Shown here: positions 34,101-45,060 of the stretch, piece after piece | Layout of the letters: the number at the start of each line of letters is the position of its first letter | How positions within the stretch are numbered: the first letter of the stretch is position 1 | Source of the DNA: Caenorhabditis elegans | Taxonomy: Eukaryota > Nematoda > Chromadorea > Rhabditida > Rhabditidae | Length of the DNA: 64,000 bases | NCBI RefSeq assembly: GCF_000002985.6 | Contig: NC_003280.10 | Span: 248,001 to 312,000, forward strand | Reading direction: 5' to 3' | Program-made: the position numbers and the translations under genes | Notes under the pieces: model-generated | Seen by the model: the letters and a program-made list of their open reading frames with translations, nothing else | The model's database searches: none | Told to the model about the DNA's origin: nothing

Positions 34101-34561
34101 GAAGATATTGGGTCTGCTAGGCTACAAACTACAAATTTCGATTTAGCAGGCCCGCGTGGTTTTGAAGAAATTGTTAGGCTCGATGTTTTGAGGGTTCCGA
34201 ATGAAAAAAAATTAGATTTTTCCGAGTTTTGGCTGAAAATTTCAGGTTTTTACTGAAATTTTCTCAATATTTAACTCAAAATTTATATTTTGAGCACCTC
34301 TTCCCGATAGTCAATCTCCGGTGGTTTTTCAGCTTCTCCACCCATTCGTTGTACATCAAAGAACAGCTTCTCCACAAATCCATTCTTCGGTACCGTCCGT
34401 CGGCAACTCGGACATTGCCGTTTTGTCGCGATCCACTGTGAAATGCATCCGTGGTGATAAATGTGCCCGCACACAATCGCCGATATCTTATCATTTTGTT
34501 TGAGATCCTCGAAACAAATTGAGCAGGACCCTTGCAGTGATGACGTGGGCTGTGACGTCAT
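31186..34561 (-). CDS. trul-1: TRAIP-type RING E3 ubiquitin ligase TRUL-1 (451 aa, 7 exons)
   Basis: Exons 34561-34298, 33720-33473, 33425-33318, 33275-33161, 32613-32434, 31898-31738 and 31465-31186. TRAIP ubiquitinates replisome components and triggers CMG helicase unloading in mitosis and at crosslinks. An N-terminal RING runs CSICFEDL, CGHIYHHGCISQW and CPSCRR (C3H2C3-like), followed by FVEKLFFDVQR, as in human TRAIP INKLFFDL. A long coiled coil covers exons 2-4. The C-terminus is basic and Ser-rich with RISSFFSR, a degenerate PIP-box-like motif lacking the Gln, and ends EYVILD. An acceptor TTTTTTTCAG lies 15 bases before the ATG; the upstream MBL gene stops 79 bases before it with AATAAA in between, a typical SL2 operon junction. 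The symbol is from memory. Confidence 0.88.
31549..31660. repeat. Two GTCTGCTA palindromic repeats
   Basis: Two adjacent units in intron 6 of trul-1, same family as 3109-3262. Confidence 0.85.
31931..32115 (+). repeat. Dispersed ~180-bp repeat, copy 4
   Basis: Copy of the TTTGGGCATAGC...GCTACAG family in intron 5 of trul-1, antisense to the gene. Confidence 0.9.
34048..34160. repeat. Two GTCTGCTA palindromic repeats
   Basis: Two units in intron 1 of trul-1, with a further single copy at 33828-33870 in the same intron. Confidence 0.85.
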
Positions 34562-34639
34562 CCAGTGCTCCGCGGTCTGAAAAAAACATTTTATTGAGAA
34601 AAGAGCTGGAGAAAACGAAGAAAATTGAGCGAAATTTGA

Positions 34640-35683
34640 TTACAAATGCAAAAAACGCAGCCAAAAACCGAAGAAAAGGTATAAAATCCGATCGGGGTTC
34701 TCAAAAGTCGCCCCGTGACCGGGGATGATGACGTCACCGGCTCCGAAAATGTATTCATGAGAGATCAGAAGATCCGATGGATTTTCCAGTAATTCCAGCG
34801 GATCGAAATTCTTCAAATCCTGGAAATCTTCTATCAAATCTCCAGAGTATACCACGATTTTCTTGGAATTTCCGATCTTTCCGGAAACAATCGCTATGGT
34901 GTCAGAAGCTGTGTGCCCGGAGAGGTTTTGGAGCTGGAAATGGAAGGTTTTCATAGGAAAATTGAAAATTTGGGAATAGCTTCCGCATCCCTGGTGACAA
35001 ATGTGCTCTATTGCACAAATTGTTGATTGGAATACGGTATTTATTGCATGTTTCAGCCGAGAATACCGACATTCCAGCCATCAATATGGATAGAAGCACA
35101 TAAGTCACAGAAATTGATTTTTAGAGGCTTCAGTAGCTACAGTGACCTTTGGTGGAGAAATGAGATTTGAAAAATCTGCTATTTAAAGCGTTTTTGCTGG
35201 AAAATATGTAGAAAAATTTAATTTTTTACAAAAAAAAATTGCTTAAACCGAAGAAACTTCTGATTTTCAACGATAAAAAACTTTCAGATTCAAAAACCGA
35301 AAATGTATCAGTAATTTCTAGAATTTTAGTGCATTTACCTCCAAATTATCGGAAATCCTATACGGCCACCCAGGTATAACACTATATTTCGCCTTCCCCC
35401 CGCACTTTCTTCCAACATCCCAATCCATAATCACAGAGGCTTCCTGGAAGAGCCCCAGATTCGCACAATGGTCTAAATGACCATGAGTCACCACTACATG
35501 GGTTACTGTAGATGGTGCCACGTGGAGTTCTTGTAGTTTTTGCACAATTTCAAGACCATTCCACGGGTCACCTGCGTCGATGAGGGTTACTGTAGTTGTG
35601 TCTATGATTAGACCTACAGTACCCGTCGGGCCAAGTTCGTGGTCATTCGGACGGCCCTGAATGATGACGTGGCACTCGGCCAT
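34640..35683 (-). CDS. MBLAC1-like metallo-beta-lactamase-fold protein (212 aa, 2 exons)
   Basis: Exons 35683-35339 and 34933-34640. The HxHxDH metal motif is THGHLDH in a VVVTHGHLDHCANLGLF block that closely matches human MBLAC1 (GTHGHSDHIGNLGLF). Further ligands are His in LSGHTASD, Asp in VYSGDLIED and the final His in IIPGHGATF. MBLAC1 is a small one-domain hydrolase reported to act on histone pre-mRNA; the substrate of this worm protein cannot be read from sequence. The ATG follows TTATTTCCAG by 11 bases. It is the second gene of the proposed minus-strand operon, 233 bases after the stop of the 303-residue protein. The intron carries a dispersed repeat. Confidence 0.88.
34966..35143 (+). 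repeat. Dispersed ~180-bp repeat, copy 5
   Basis: Copy of the TTTGGGCATAGC family (here TTTGGGAATAGC) in the single intron of the MBLAC1-like gene. Confidence 0.9.
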
Positions 35684-35915
35684 TTGGGGAAAAGCTGGAA
35701 ATAAGCCGGATTTTTTGAGCTAAAATGAAACAAAAAAAATCGGAAAAAGTCCAAAACTAGGAGAAAAAAGTTTTAAAATTTGCTGAAAATAAATTGCTGA
35801 AAATAAATCTGGAATTCGTGGAAAAATCAGAAAACAAAGGTAAAATACTGATAAAAACAGACTTTTTCCAGGGCAAAAATACGAGAAAAGCTTCAAAAAT
35901 TTATTAAAAACTCGA

Positions 35916-37679
35916 TTATCCAATACAAATATTCTCGTCGGACATCATAACCATTTGCATCAGGTTTTTGTGGATCATATCGTACGGATTTGAGGCATTT
36001 CCCGATTTTGCAGCATAATTTGACAGGTAGAGGCGTTGTATCTGAAGAAAAATTAATGTATTTGAGGAATTTCACTGAGAAATTGGGCAATTATAGAGGA
36101 AAAACGGCTTGAAAATGAGTTTTTTTGTCGAAAAATCGCACAAATTTAGATTTTTTTAGGTGAAAAATGAGCATGTAAAATTTATGAGAAAAGTGATTTT
36201 TTTGTCGGAAAATTCAATTTTTTGAGTTTTGAAGAGATGTGGTCTGCTAGACTACAGACTACAAAATTTTGATTTAGCAGACCCAAAGCAATTCTGTTGT
36301 TATGGGTCTGCTAGACTACAAACTATAAAATTGGATTTAGCAGACCCAAGTGGTTCTTTCTATTAATTTTCAATTTGTTTTTTTATGTAAATATACGATT
36401 TTTTTGTAAATTTTTAATGAAAATTTTGAAAATTTAATGATTTTTCGGTTTTTTAAACAGTAATTTGCCGAAAAGCCAGGGAATTTTACTGGTTTTCATA
36501 TAAACATTGACTAATTGTGACTTTTTTCTATTGGAAATATTGCAATTTTGTAGTTTTTCACAATTTTTTTCTGTATTTTTTTGGAATTTTTACCCTGCAA
36601 AGTATGTTCCACGGCGTCAAAAGATACTTCCGCTGAACTTGAACATAAAGTTGGCTCATTCTATATTGTAGAGCCAACAGAATCTTTTCATCCCAATTCA
36701 TGAGCTTCGTTTCTGACAAGTTTTCCTCAATTACACGCATCAATTTGTGCATTCGGTACGTTTGAGCCAATTGGATTAGTCTGCAAAATTGGAGAATTCA
36801 ACAATTTTTGAAGAAAAAAACTTGAAAAATTGGAATTTTTAGATGGAAATTGAACAAATTTGGGAGAAAAATTTTTTTTCGCGATTCCAATGTTTTTTGT
36901 ACCAATTTTTTAAGTTTTCCTCCGGTTTACGGCCATTTTTACCTATGAAAACTGTGTCTAATGACAACAATATCATCATATTTCGCCGTAGCCTCCATCA
37001 AAACTTCAATCATTCGATTTTCCATTGTTTCGTTGGCTAAACTAAGCTGTTGAACATTCTCCACAGTCTGCCATTTTTTGAATAAATCTCCGCCGATTTG
37101 CCCGAGTTTTGCGAGATTTACGTAGAAGATTCGACCGTCTTTTAGCTGATTTTCAAAATTTTGAACCACAAATTGCCGGGAGCCTGAAGGTTTTGAGAGA
37201 TCCAACTCGCATAGCATTTTTCGGATCTGAAATTGTGAAAATTTAAAGTTTTTCGTGAAAAACCGAATTTTCCGTACCCTTGCCGCAATTATCAGCCTTC
37301 CAGTCTTTTCCTTGACACGCATATGGGCGAAAAAGCAGTCATTTTTCAAAAGTACAGAGAAAACCTGAAAAAATATTTATTTTAAATTTTTAAAGAATTT
37401 TTCACCTCTCTTCTCCGTGTTCCGCATCTGAAAATGATATCCGCAACGAATGGCCGGTCCAAAAACTCTTCCGGGCGAAAATAGACGTGAAGCAGCCATC
37501 CCGATGATGATTGTGATTTTTCATCTTCGAGATAGTCTTTCTGACAAAATTTATCAGTTTAAAATTATTAAAACTCGCTTAAATACCTGCACAACACATT
37601 TTCCGCCGATGAAATCCGTGATAAACTCGAAATTCGGGGATTCTAACCGGTCGGAGAGCAAGTTTACCCATATATCCAT
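35916..37679 (-). CDS. Uncharacterised 303-aa protein (6 exons), first gene of minus operon
   Basis: Exons 37679-37587, 37540-37406, 37364-37278, 37226-36943, 36780-36594 and 36041-35916; all phases close, starting MDIWVNLL and ending NICIG. I do not recognise a domain. There is no signal peptide or membrane segment; the protein is soluble, mixed alpha/beta by composition, with DIIFRCG, RLIIAARIRKML and a Gln/Arg/Leu-rich helical C-terminal half (YRMSQLYVQVQRKYLL). A different frame over the last exon stays open longer, but only the frame used here joins in phase. Its start is 954 bases from the divergent misc-1 start, and the MBLAC1-like gene follows 233 bases after its stop, so it should lead the operon. 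Confidence 0.75.
36240..36352. repeat. Two GTCTGCTA palindromic repeats
   Basis: Two units in intron 5 of the 303-residue protein gene, same family as 3109-3262. Confidence 0.8.
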
Positions 37680-38632
37680 AATTTTCAGCTGTAAAGTTTA
37701 TTTTTCAATTAAAAAAAGAGTTTTCCAAACGGAAAAAAGAAAATTCAATTAAAAACAAATAATTTTCTGAAATCTGTTTTCAAAAAATTGCAAAACGCGC
37801 CAAGGCACGAGATATGCGCCAGCGAATGGCATTGGCGCATTTATCGTTTTTGCGCTTATTTATTTGATTTTTTATTTTCTAGAGCAAAAAAACCTTTTAA
37901 ACAATCAAATTTTTCAATTTTCCAAAATTTTCAGCGTTAAATCTGAAAATTTCAGCTAAATTTCGTCTAAAACTCGCAGGTTTTCATTGAATTACCTATA
38001 AAATCTATAATTCTCGAGGGATTTTCATGAATTTTCAGGTTTCAAAGTTTTCTCCGGAGAGCGGCAGTAGTTTTTTTTTCCGATTTTTGGAATAAATTAA
38101 GTTATAAATATGCTTGTAACTGAAGTAAACACATTGTTGTTTAAAAAATTGAAAAGAAAGCAAGAGCATACCTTAAAATTGTGGATTTCAACTGTTTTTT
38201 CTCAAAATTCGCCTGAATTTCACTGAAAATAGCCCGATTCTCCGCCAATTTTCACCCTAAAACACCATCGAACACACGCTTTAATCACATGTTACTTTTC
38301 TCTCTCTCTCTTATCACTCTTTCCACGAAAAGTTCTCTCCAAAGAACGCGCAAAAAGCGTTCAACCACACATTCTCTGTTGATTTTCACCAATTTTTCTC
38401 GTTTTTCAGTGAGTTTACATTGTAAAATGTTGCTCTTTGCACATTTTTCTCACTGAAATCTGTGAAAATTCACTTTTTCCTTGAGTTTTAATGAGAAATT
38501 CTGCGTCTCTCCCTATTTTCCTGTTGATAAGATCCGTTTAGTAACATTTTGACCTTGTTTTTGTGGTTCTCCGGGCGAAAATATCGATTTTTACCCAATT
38601 TCTGTTGATAATTGTGCCGTTTTCAGGAAAAA
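37680..38632. promoter_or_regulatory. Shared bidirectional promoter region
   Basis: About 950 bases between two divergent operon-like gene strings. It includes a pyrimidine-rich TCTCTCTCTCT tract near 38301 and no ORF with support. The misc-1 ATG follows GTTTTCAG by six bases, so misc-1 is probably trans-spliced and the transcription start lies further upstream. Confidence 0.5.
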
Positions 38633-40473
38633 ATGTCCAACGAAGGAGGAGTGCCAAATGTCGTGAAATTCGCGTTCGGAGGAACCGCTGGGTGGGTTTT
38701 CGGAATATTTTCAGTTTAAAATCTTTAAATTGTCTTGAAATCGTCAAAAAATATTCAATTTTTGCAGAATGGGAGCGACTTTAGTGGTACAACCACTAGA
38801 TTTAGTGAAAAATCGAATGCAATTGTCTGGAACAACAGGAAAAAAGGAATATCGTTCATCAATGCACGCGTTGACATCAATTATGAAGAACGAAGGAGTT
38901 TTTGCCGTTTATAATGGACTTTCTGCCGGACTTTTGCGTCAAGCAACGTATACAACCACGAGATTGGGAACTTATGCATTTTTATTGGAGAGATTCACTG
39001 AAAAGTACGGGAAAACACACTTTACAGCTAAAAAATAGCAGAAAATTGACTAAAAAGCGCGAAAAATGTTCCTTTTTCTTTGAAAAATTCAATTTTTCTT
39101 TAAAAAATTTTTTTTAGAGACAAGCCCCTATCATTTGGAATGAAAGCTGTTCTTGGAATGACAGCTGGTGGTATTGGATCATTTGTTGGAACACCTGCTG
39201 AAATTGCACTTATTCGAATGACTGGAGATGGACGGCTTCCTGTTGAACAGCGTCGTAATTATACAGGTAAAAATGAGCTTGAAATTCGTTCAAAATTGTA
39301 TTAAAACAGTAAAAATTACTTTAAAAAGTGGAAAATCATTGATTTTCATTTGAAAATTTCATTTGAAATTTAATTTTCGTCACAAGAAACTTAAAATTAC
39401 CGTTTTTACAATAATGTCTCATTTTTATCGAAAATTTCTTACAAAAAATACCGGATTTCGTCAAAAATCTTAATTTTTATTTGATGAGTTTGGGTCTGCT
39501 AGGCTGCAAACTACAAATTTCGATTTAGCAGACCAAAGTGGTTTTGAAGAGATTTGGTCTGCTAGACTACAAACTACAAATTTCGATTTAGCAGACCAAT
39601 GTATTTTGATGAGATATGGTCTGCTAGACTACAAACTGCAAATTTCGATTTAGCAGACCAATGTATTTTGATGAGATATGGTCTGCTAGACTACAAACTA
39701 CAAATTTCGAATTAGCAGACCAATGTGATTTTGAAGAGATTTGGTCTGCTAAGCTACAATCTACGATTTCCGATTTAACAGACCCAAGTTTTAAAAATCG
39801 CATTTTGTTGGAAATTGTTGGAAATTCCAAATTTTTCATTTCAAAAATTGAAATTTTAATAAAAATTTCTCATTCCAGGAGTCGTCAATGCCCTTACCCG
39901 TATTACAAAAGAAGAAGGTGTCCTAACTCTTTGGCGTGGATGTACACCTACAGTACTCCGAGCAATGGTCGTAAATGCCGCCCAACTTGCCACATATTCC
40001 CAGGCGAAACAGGCACTTTTGGCTTCTGGAAAGGTTCAAGATGGCATTTTCTGCCACTTTTTGGCATCAATGATCAGTGGATTGGCAACTACAATTGCAT
40101 CGATGCCTGTCGATATTGCAAAAACGAGAATTCAATCAATGAAAGTTATTGATGGAAAACCGGAATATAAGAATGCTTTTGATGTTTGGGGAAAGGTAAA
40201 TTTAACTTTTAAAAAAATGTAAAAATTCGAAAATCTAATTTTCCCGTTTTTGCTAAAAAGTAGGTTTTCACTCGGATATCCCCAAATTTTAAACCAAAAA
40301 TTTAAATTTTCCAGGTCATCAAAAACGAAGGAATCTTCGCCCTCTGGAAGGGCTTTACCCCATATTACATGCGTCTTGGACCCCATACCGTGCTCACTTT
40401 CATCATTTTGGAACAAATGAATGCCGCCTACTTCCAATATGTGCTCAAGCGAGATGTGACCAGTGCCTTGTAG
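38633..40473 (+). CDS. misc-1: Mitochondrial 2-oxoglutarate/malate carrier MISC-1 (306 aa, 5 exons)
   Basis: Exons 38633-38691, 38768-39004, 39118-39266, 39879-40195 and 40315-40473. A member of the SLC25 family in the inner mitochondrial membrane, exchanging 2-oxoglutarate for malate. Three repeats of about 100 residues each carry the carrier signature: QPLDLVKNRMQ, TPAEIALIRM and MPVDIAKTRIQ, each with the Px(D/E)xx(K/R) form. The length of 306 is standard. Intron 3 (612 bases) is swollen by tandem GTCTGCTA repeats. It heads a plus-strand operon with mrpl-41 and djr-1.1. Confidence 0.93.
39490..39785. repeat. Tandem array of six GTCTGCTA palindromic units
   Basis: Six head-to-tail units of about 50 bases (for example GGTCTGCTAGACTACAAACT then ATTTCGATTTAGCAGACCAA, separated by TGTATTTTGATGAGATAT or GTGGTTTTGAAGAGATTT) in intron 3 of misc-1. 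Each unit is palindromic at its ends. It is the densest cluster of this family in the window. Confidence 0.9.
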
Positions 40474-40938
40474 AATCGATTTTTCAGCTATTTTTCGACC
40501 AAAAAATCACAGTTTTATTATTTTTTTTGAACATAATTTTATGCTATTTAGGTTGTGTTGTGTACACTTTTCAGATTTTAAATTTTGGCCAGAAATTTTG
40601 TTTTAGCCAGGAAAATTCAGTATTTTTTCTTCAGTTTTTCGTGTTCATACCAATTTTTTCTTGTATTTTTTTCTGCATATAAATGCAATTTTTAATGATT
40701 TTCAAAACGTTTGTTCTCTGTTTTTTTTTTTGGTTTTTTCCCGCTTCTTATATTTTTTAAAATTCTATTTTCAGGTATTGCAGGCAGGGCTATTTCAGCC
40801 AAAAATCCATTTTTTCTCGATATTTTCATTTTTAATTTTGAAAAATCCAGATTACCATTCAAAAATCGACTTTTTTCTTAATTTCCATATTTTTAAGCAA
40901 ACAATCGAAAATTTCAATTAAAAAATCCAATTTTTCAG

Positions 40939-42305
40939 ATGAAACTGGTGCTCGTAAGCACTCGTGGAGTCCGTTCACTCAATTCAACCAATTTTCCGGC
41001 TCCATGGCCATTTGTGAAGAAAGGAGCATTTGGACAAAGGAAAATCGGTCCAATGAACTACGAAAAATTCAAATGGCCCGGACAGAATCGCGAATTTCCA
41101 GAACTTTCTCCGAAATTTCAGAAATTGAATCCAAAAGAGTTGCATAGGTGTGAAATTTTGTAATTTTTTTCAATATTAACCCCAAACGTTTTAAGACTTT
41201 TAAATTTCTCATCCAGACCACTTGGGTCTGCTAAATCGAAAATTGTAGTTTGTAGTCTAGCAGACCAAATTTCTTCAAAACAAAATGGGTCTGCTAAACG
41301 ACAACTTGTAGTTTGTAGTGTAGCAGACCCAAAGTTTTCAATTTTCGCAATAAAAATTAGAAAATGATGAATTTTTCAATTTTTCAGTAGGAAAATGAAT
41401 TTTTTTCAAATAGAAATTAGCAAAAATTCAAGTGTTTTGCAATTTTTGTGTTTTAAGACAAAAGTGCGTATTTTCATATTAAATCCTGAAAAAATCGGAA
41501 CTTTCGGGGAAAATTGATCTAATATCAAATTTTTGAGTGAATTAACATTGTATTCCAAAAAAAAAAAGAATCAAAAATCTAAATTTTAAGCTGAAAACAG
41601 GCAATTTTTATATTGGTCTGCTAAATCGAAATGTGTAGTTTGTAGTCTAGCAGACCAAATTTCTTCAATATCACTCGGGTCTGCTAAATCGGTATTTGTA
41701 GTTTGTAGTCTAGTTTGTAGCAGGCCCATCCTCGATTATTTTCTAAAATTTTAATTTTCCAGGTACACCGGAGTCCAGGCGGACGGATTTCACGACGAAA
41801 AGACTGGAGAGTTTGTACCGGTGAAAGAGATGCGATCAGAGCTTGTTGTACCGAATTTGGATGGTTTCAAGTACGATTTAAGGGATTTTCAAATGAAAAA
41901 TTCACGAAATATGGGTAAAACCCATGAAAATTGACTTTTTTTTTTGAATTTTCAAGTTCAGTTTCAAGTTTTCAGACTTCGGCCCTACGTCTCCTACCGT
42001 ACAGATGTTCAAATCGAAAAGCGACGAGTTGCGTATGAGAAGAAAGTTTTGGAAAAAGGATCCGAACGATTGGCTGATTTACATACTGTTGAGGATGAGA
42101 GGTAAAACTAAAAATTTCTGATTTTTTTTATTTGAAATTACCTGAAAAAAAGCAGTTTTGTAGATTTTTTGCCCAAAAAATTGAAAAAAAAATTAAATTT
42201 TCCAGATGGCCACCACCGAAAATGTCAGCTGAAACATTGTTCGAATTGGCGTACGGCGACACTGTCCGAAGTGCATACAAGGAGGGAAAATATGGAAATA
42301 AATAA
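40939..42305 (+). CDS. mrpl-41: Mitochondrial large-subunit ribosomal protein L41 (180 aa, 4 exons)
   Basis: Exons 40939-41147, 41763-41870, 41976-42101 and 42206-42305. The basic, Arg/Pro-rich N-terminus with MKLVLVSTRGVRSLNS serves as a mitochondrial presequence, followed by KRRVAYEKK and the WPPPKMSAETLFELAYG end. The match to MRPL41 is by remembered gene order (between misc-1 and djr-1.1) and composition. The ATG directly follows TTTTTCAG, 465 bases after the misc-1 stop, fitting an SL2 trans-splice site in an operon. Confidence 0.85.
41221..41330. repeat. Two GTCTGCTA palindromic repeats
   Basis: Two units in intron 1 of mrpl-41. Confidence 0.85.
41613..41730. repeat. Two GTCTGCTA palindromic repeats, one expanded
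   Basis: Two further units in intron 1 of mrpl-41. The second carries a small internal duplication (GTAGTTTGTAGTCTAGTTTGTAGCAGG). Confidence 0.8.
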
Positions 42306-42608
42306 TGTTAAATCGATTTTTTTTTCATAGATTTTTCATATTTTATAGCGATTTTTCTGTTATATTTTTTGTTTTTGTTGAAAAAAAAATTTCCCTTTTT
42401 TTTCTGTATTTTTTCCTCAAAATTCGAGTTGTTTCCCCTTTTTTATATTTAAAATTTTCAGATTTGAAGTCAAAAACCAAGAAATTGACTAATCTCCTAA
42501 ACATAAACTTAAAAAAAAACGTCAAAAACCAAAAAATTTTAATTTTTAAAACTTACTTTTGAGTTTTTTTCCCTTTTTCAGAATTTTTCAACTGAGCAAC
42601 TTTGAAAA

Positions 42609-43731
42609 ATGGCTCAAAAATCGGCTTTAATCATATTGGCGGCCGAAGGAGCTGAGGAAATGGAGGTCATTATCACTGGAGATGTACTTGCTCGTGGTGA
42701 AATTCGTGTGGTTTATGCCGGATTAGATGGAGCCGAACCGGTACGGGAATTAGCAGAAAATTGTAAAAAATCTAGAATTTAAAAAATTAAAAATTCCGAA
42801 ATCCCAAAAAAAAAAATCAATAATTGAGGTATTTTAACCCCAAAATATGTTTAAATTTGAGAAAAATTCAGAAATTTCAAATAATTTTTCTTTTCGAAAC
42901 CAGTCAAAAATCATAAATATTCACATTTTCCAGGTAAAATGTGCTCGCGGAGCCCACATCGTGCCAGACGTCAAACTCGAAGACGTGGAAACCGAAAAAT
43001 TCGATATTGTGATTCTTCCAGGCGGCCAACCGGGCAGCAACACGTTGGCTGAAAGCCTACTTGTCCGCGATGTTCTCAAGAGCCAAGTAGAGTCTGGTGG
43101 GCTGATTGGAGCAATTTGTGCAGCTCCAATTGCACTCTTGAGCCATGGAGTCAAGGCAGAACTTGTGACAAGTCATCCAAGTGTTAAGGAGAAACTCGAG
43201 AAAGGAGGTACAGCTGGTTTTGCACTTTTTTTGGTGAAAAGTCGCTAAAAATCGAACAATTTCATAGGGGAGCCTTAACTATTCATTAAAAAAATCTACA
43301 TTAGGCAAAACTAGCGAATTTTTCACTTGCAACGTGGCCTGGAAAAAACTCGGCCACCGAATTTTCCGCGGCCACTTAGTGAGATCCTATAACTTTCATG
43401 ACTTATGTGTTTCTATCCAAATTGATGGTATGAATATCGGTATTCTCGGCTGAAACATGCAATAAATACCGTATTCCAACCAACAATTCGGTGGAATAGA
43501 GCACATTTGTCACTGGGGATGCGGAAGCTATGCCCAAATTTTCATTTCTCCCCGAAAAACTTGTGATTTCCAGGCTACAAGTACTCGGAGGATCGTGTTG
43601 TTGTCAGTGGCAAAATCATCACCTCTCGTGGACCCGGAACTGCCTTCGAATTTGCGCTGAAAATTGTGGAGCTGCTTGAGGGAAAGGACAAGGCCACCAG
43701 CCTTATTGCTCCGATGCTCCTGAAGCTCTAA
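42609..43731 (+). CDS. djr-1.1: DJ-1/PARK7 homologue DJR-1.1 (187 aa, 3 exons)
   Basis: Exons 42609-42740, 42934-43207 and 43574-43731. A DJ-1/PfpI fold protein that protects against reactive dicarbonyls (glyoxalase/deglycase-type activity) and oxidative stress. The nucleophile Cys106 lies in [16 protein letters not shown], at exactly the residue number of human DJ-1. The acidic partner lies in EGAEEMEV and the His in [15 protein letters not shown] is the family oxyanion-loop region. It is the third gene of the misc-1 operon, about 300 bases after the mrpl-41 stop, with an acceptor CCTTTTTCAG about 28 bases before the ATG. Intron 2 carries an inverted dispersed repeat. Confidence 0.93.
43388..43545 (-). 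repeat. Dispersed ~180-bp repeat, copy 6 (inverted)
   Basis: Reverse-oriented copy of the TTTGGGCATAGC family in intron 2 of djr-1.1. It contains AAACATGCAATAAATACCGT and CTATGCCCAAATTTTCAT. Confidence 0.9.
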
Positions 43732-44046
43732 TTCTTCCCGTTTTTTTTTCGCTGAATTTCCTCTTGGTTTATTGTATATTCGTCACAATTTCACGTTTTT
43801 CCCACACCTATAAATTATACATTTCTTTTTTAAATAAAAAATCTAGAAAGCTCCGAGAAAACTACAAATTTGTTTATCCAATGACAGCAGTCACCCGAGT
43901 AACGAGGACATACTCTGATGAGCTTAATCAACAGAGCGCGCGCGCGAGCAACTTAAAATGACTTCCGCGGTTATTTCCCTCACGAAACTTTGATTTTTCC
44001 TTTTTTCTCATTTTTCTTGCGAATTTATATTATTTCCTAAACTTAA

Positions 44047-44425
44047 GTGTAAGACGTGTAAGCCTAAGCCTATCCTAAACATAAGCCTAACAAAGTAAGC
44101 CTTAGCCTAGCCTAAGCCACAGCCTGAACCTAAGCCAAAGCCAATGCTTAAGGCCAAGTCTAGCCTATTCCTAAACCTAAGCCTAAGCGTAAGCCTAGCC
44201 TAAGCCAAAGCTGAAGCCTAAGTCTATCCAAAATATAAGCCTAAGCGTGAGCCTAGCCTAAACCTAAGCCTAAGCATAACCCTAAGCCTAAGCCTAAGCC
44301 TAGCCTAAGACTAGCCTAAAACTAAGCATAGCCTAAACATAAGCCTGAGTCTAAGCCTAAGTCTAATCCTAAACCAAAGCCTAAGCCTAAGTCTAGTCCT
44401 AAACCAAAGCCAAAGCCTAGCTAGT
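44047..44425 (+). repeat. Degenerate interstitial telomeric repeats
   Basis: About 380 bases built almost entirely from AAGCCTAAGCCTAAGCC-type units, that is GCCTAA, the complement of the nematode telomere repeat TTAGGC, with substitutions in many units. It lies in intergenic DNA after djr-1.1. A shorter relative lies at 61090-61145. Confidence 0.88.
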
Positions 44426-44867
44426 GAATCAAGTCCTGAACCAGAGAACTAACTAAGCCTTGAGCCCCCAGAAGCCCGGAGTTACCTCCAGTGCCGAAAT
44501 TGACCGTCTTGGACTCTCTATTTTCAGATCCTGACGCATTCTGACCTTGATAATCGGCTTCTGACTCTCTTTTGTGGTCTTTTTTTCCAATTTTCAGAAA
44601 AAGCGATGATTTTTTTCCGGATTCTGTCACGTCAGAGATGTTGCAAGTCCGAGAAACATGACATTTTTTGTATTTTTGATTGTTCTGATTTTGATTTTTT
44701 GAATTTCCACACGAAAAGTGGTTGATTGAATGCCAGAAGATATCAGGATTTTTTGTTTAAAGAATCATCATACTTCCGTCTTTGACAAATCTTCGATACA
44801 ATTTATCGTAATTGTGCTTGGCCATTACGGTTCATTTTCTATCATTTAAAATATCCTAGTAGGCCCA

Positions 44868-45060
44868 AAAAGGCTTGATCTACGTAGATCTACAAAAAAT
44901 GCGGGAGTTTAGACGCAGAGTTCTCAACTGATTTCGCATAGTTAAGAACGTGCTGACGTCACATTTTTTTTGGGGCGAACAATTCCCACATTTTTTGTAG
45001 ATTTTTTGTAAACATTTTTTGTAAACAGTGATCGGACAGCCTGACACCACGTGCTCTACC
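44868..45060. mobile_element. MITE-like element, GATCTACGTAGATC family, copy 2
   Basis: Starts AGGCTTGATCTACGTAGATC, contains AAAAAATGCGGGAGTTTAGA, TTCTCAACTGATTTCGCATA, AAGAACGTGCTGACGTCACA and CAGCCTGACACCACGTG. It is aligned by eye with the copy at 47115-47305. Confidence 0.7.

Noticed and set aside
35720-36090. Longer alternative frame over the last exon of the 303-residue gene
   Set aside because: Only the shorter frame ending NICIG continues in phase from exon 5.
44421-44630. Minus-strand open frame with coding-like Ser/Gly/Lys composition (…SGKKSSLFLKIGKKDHK…)
   Set aside because: It opens with GTG rather than ATG, there is no upstream exon or convincing acceptor, and it runs into the telomere-like repeat. 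Possibly a gene relic; not callable.
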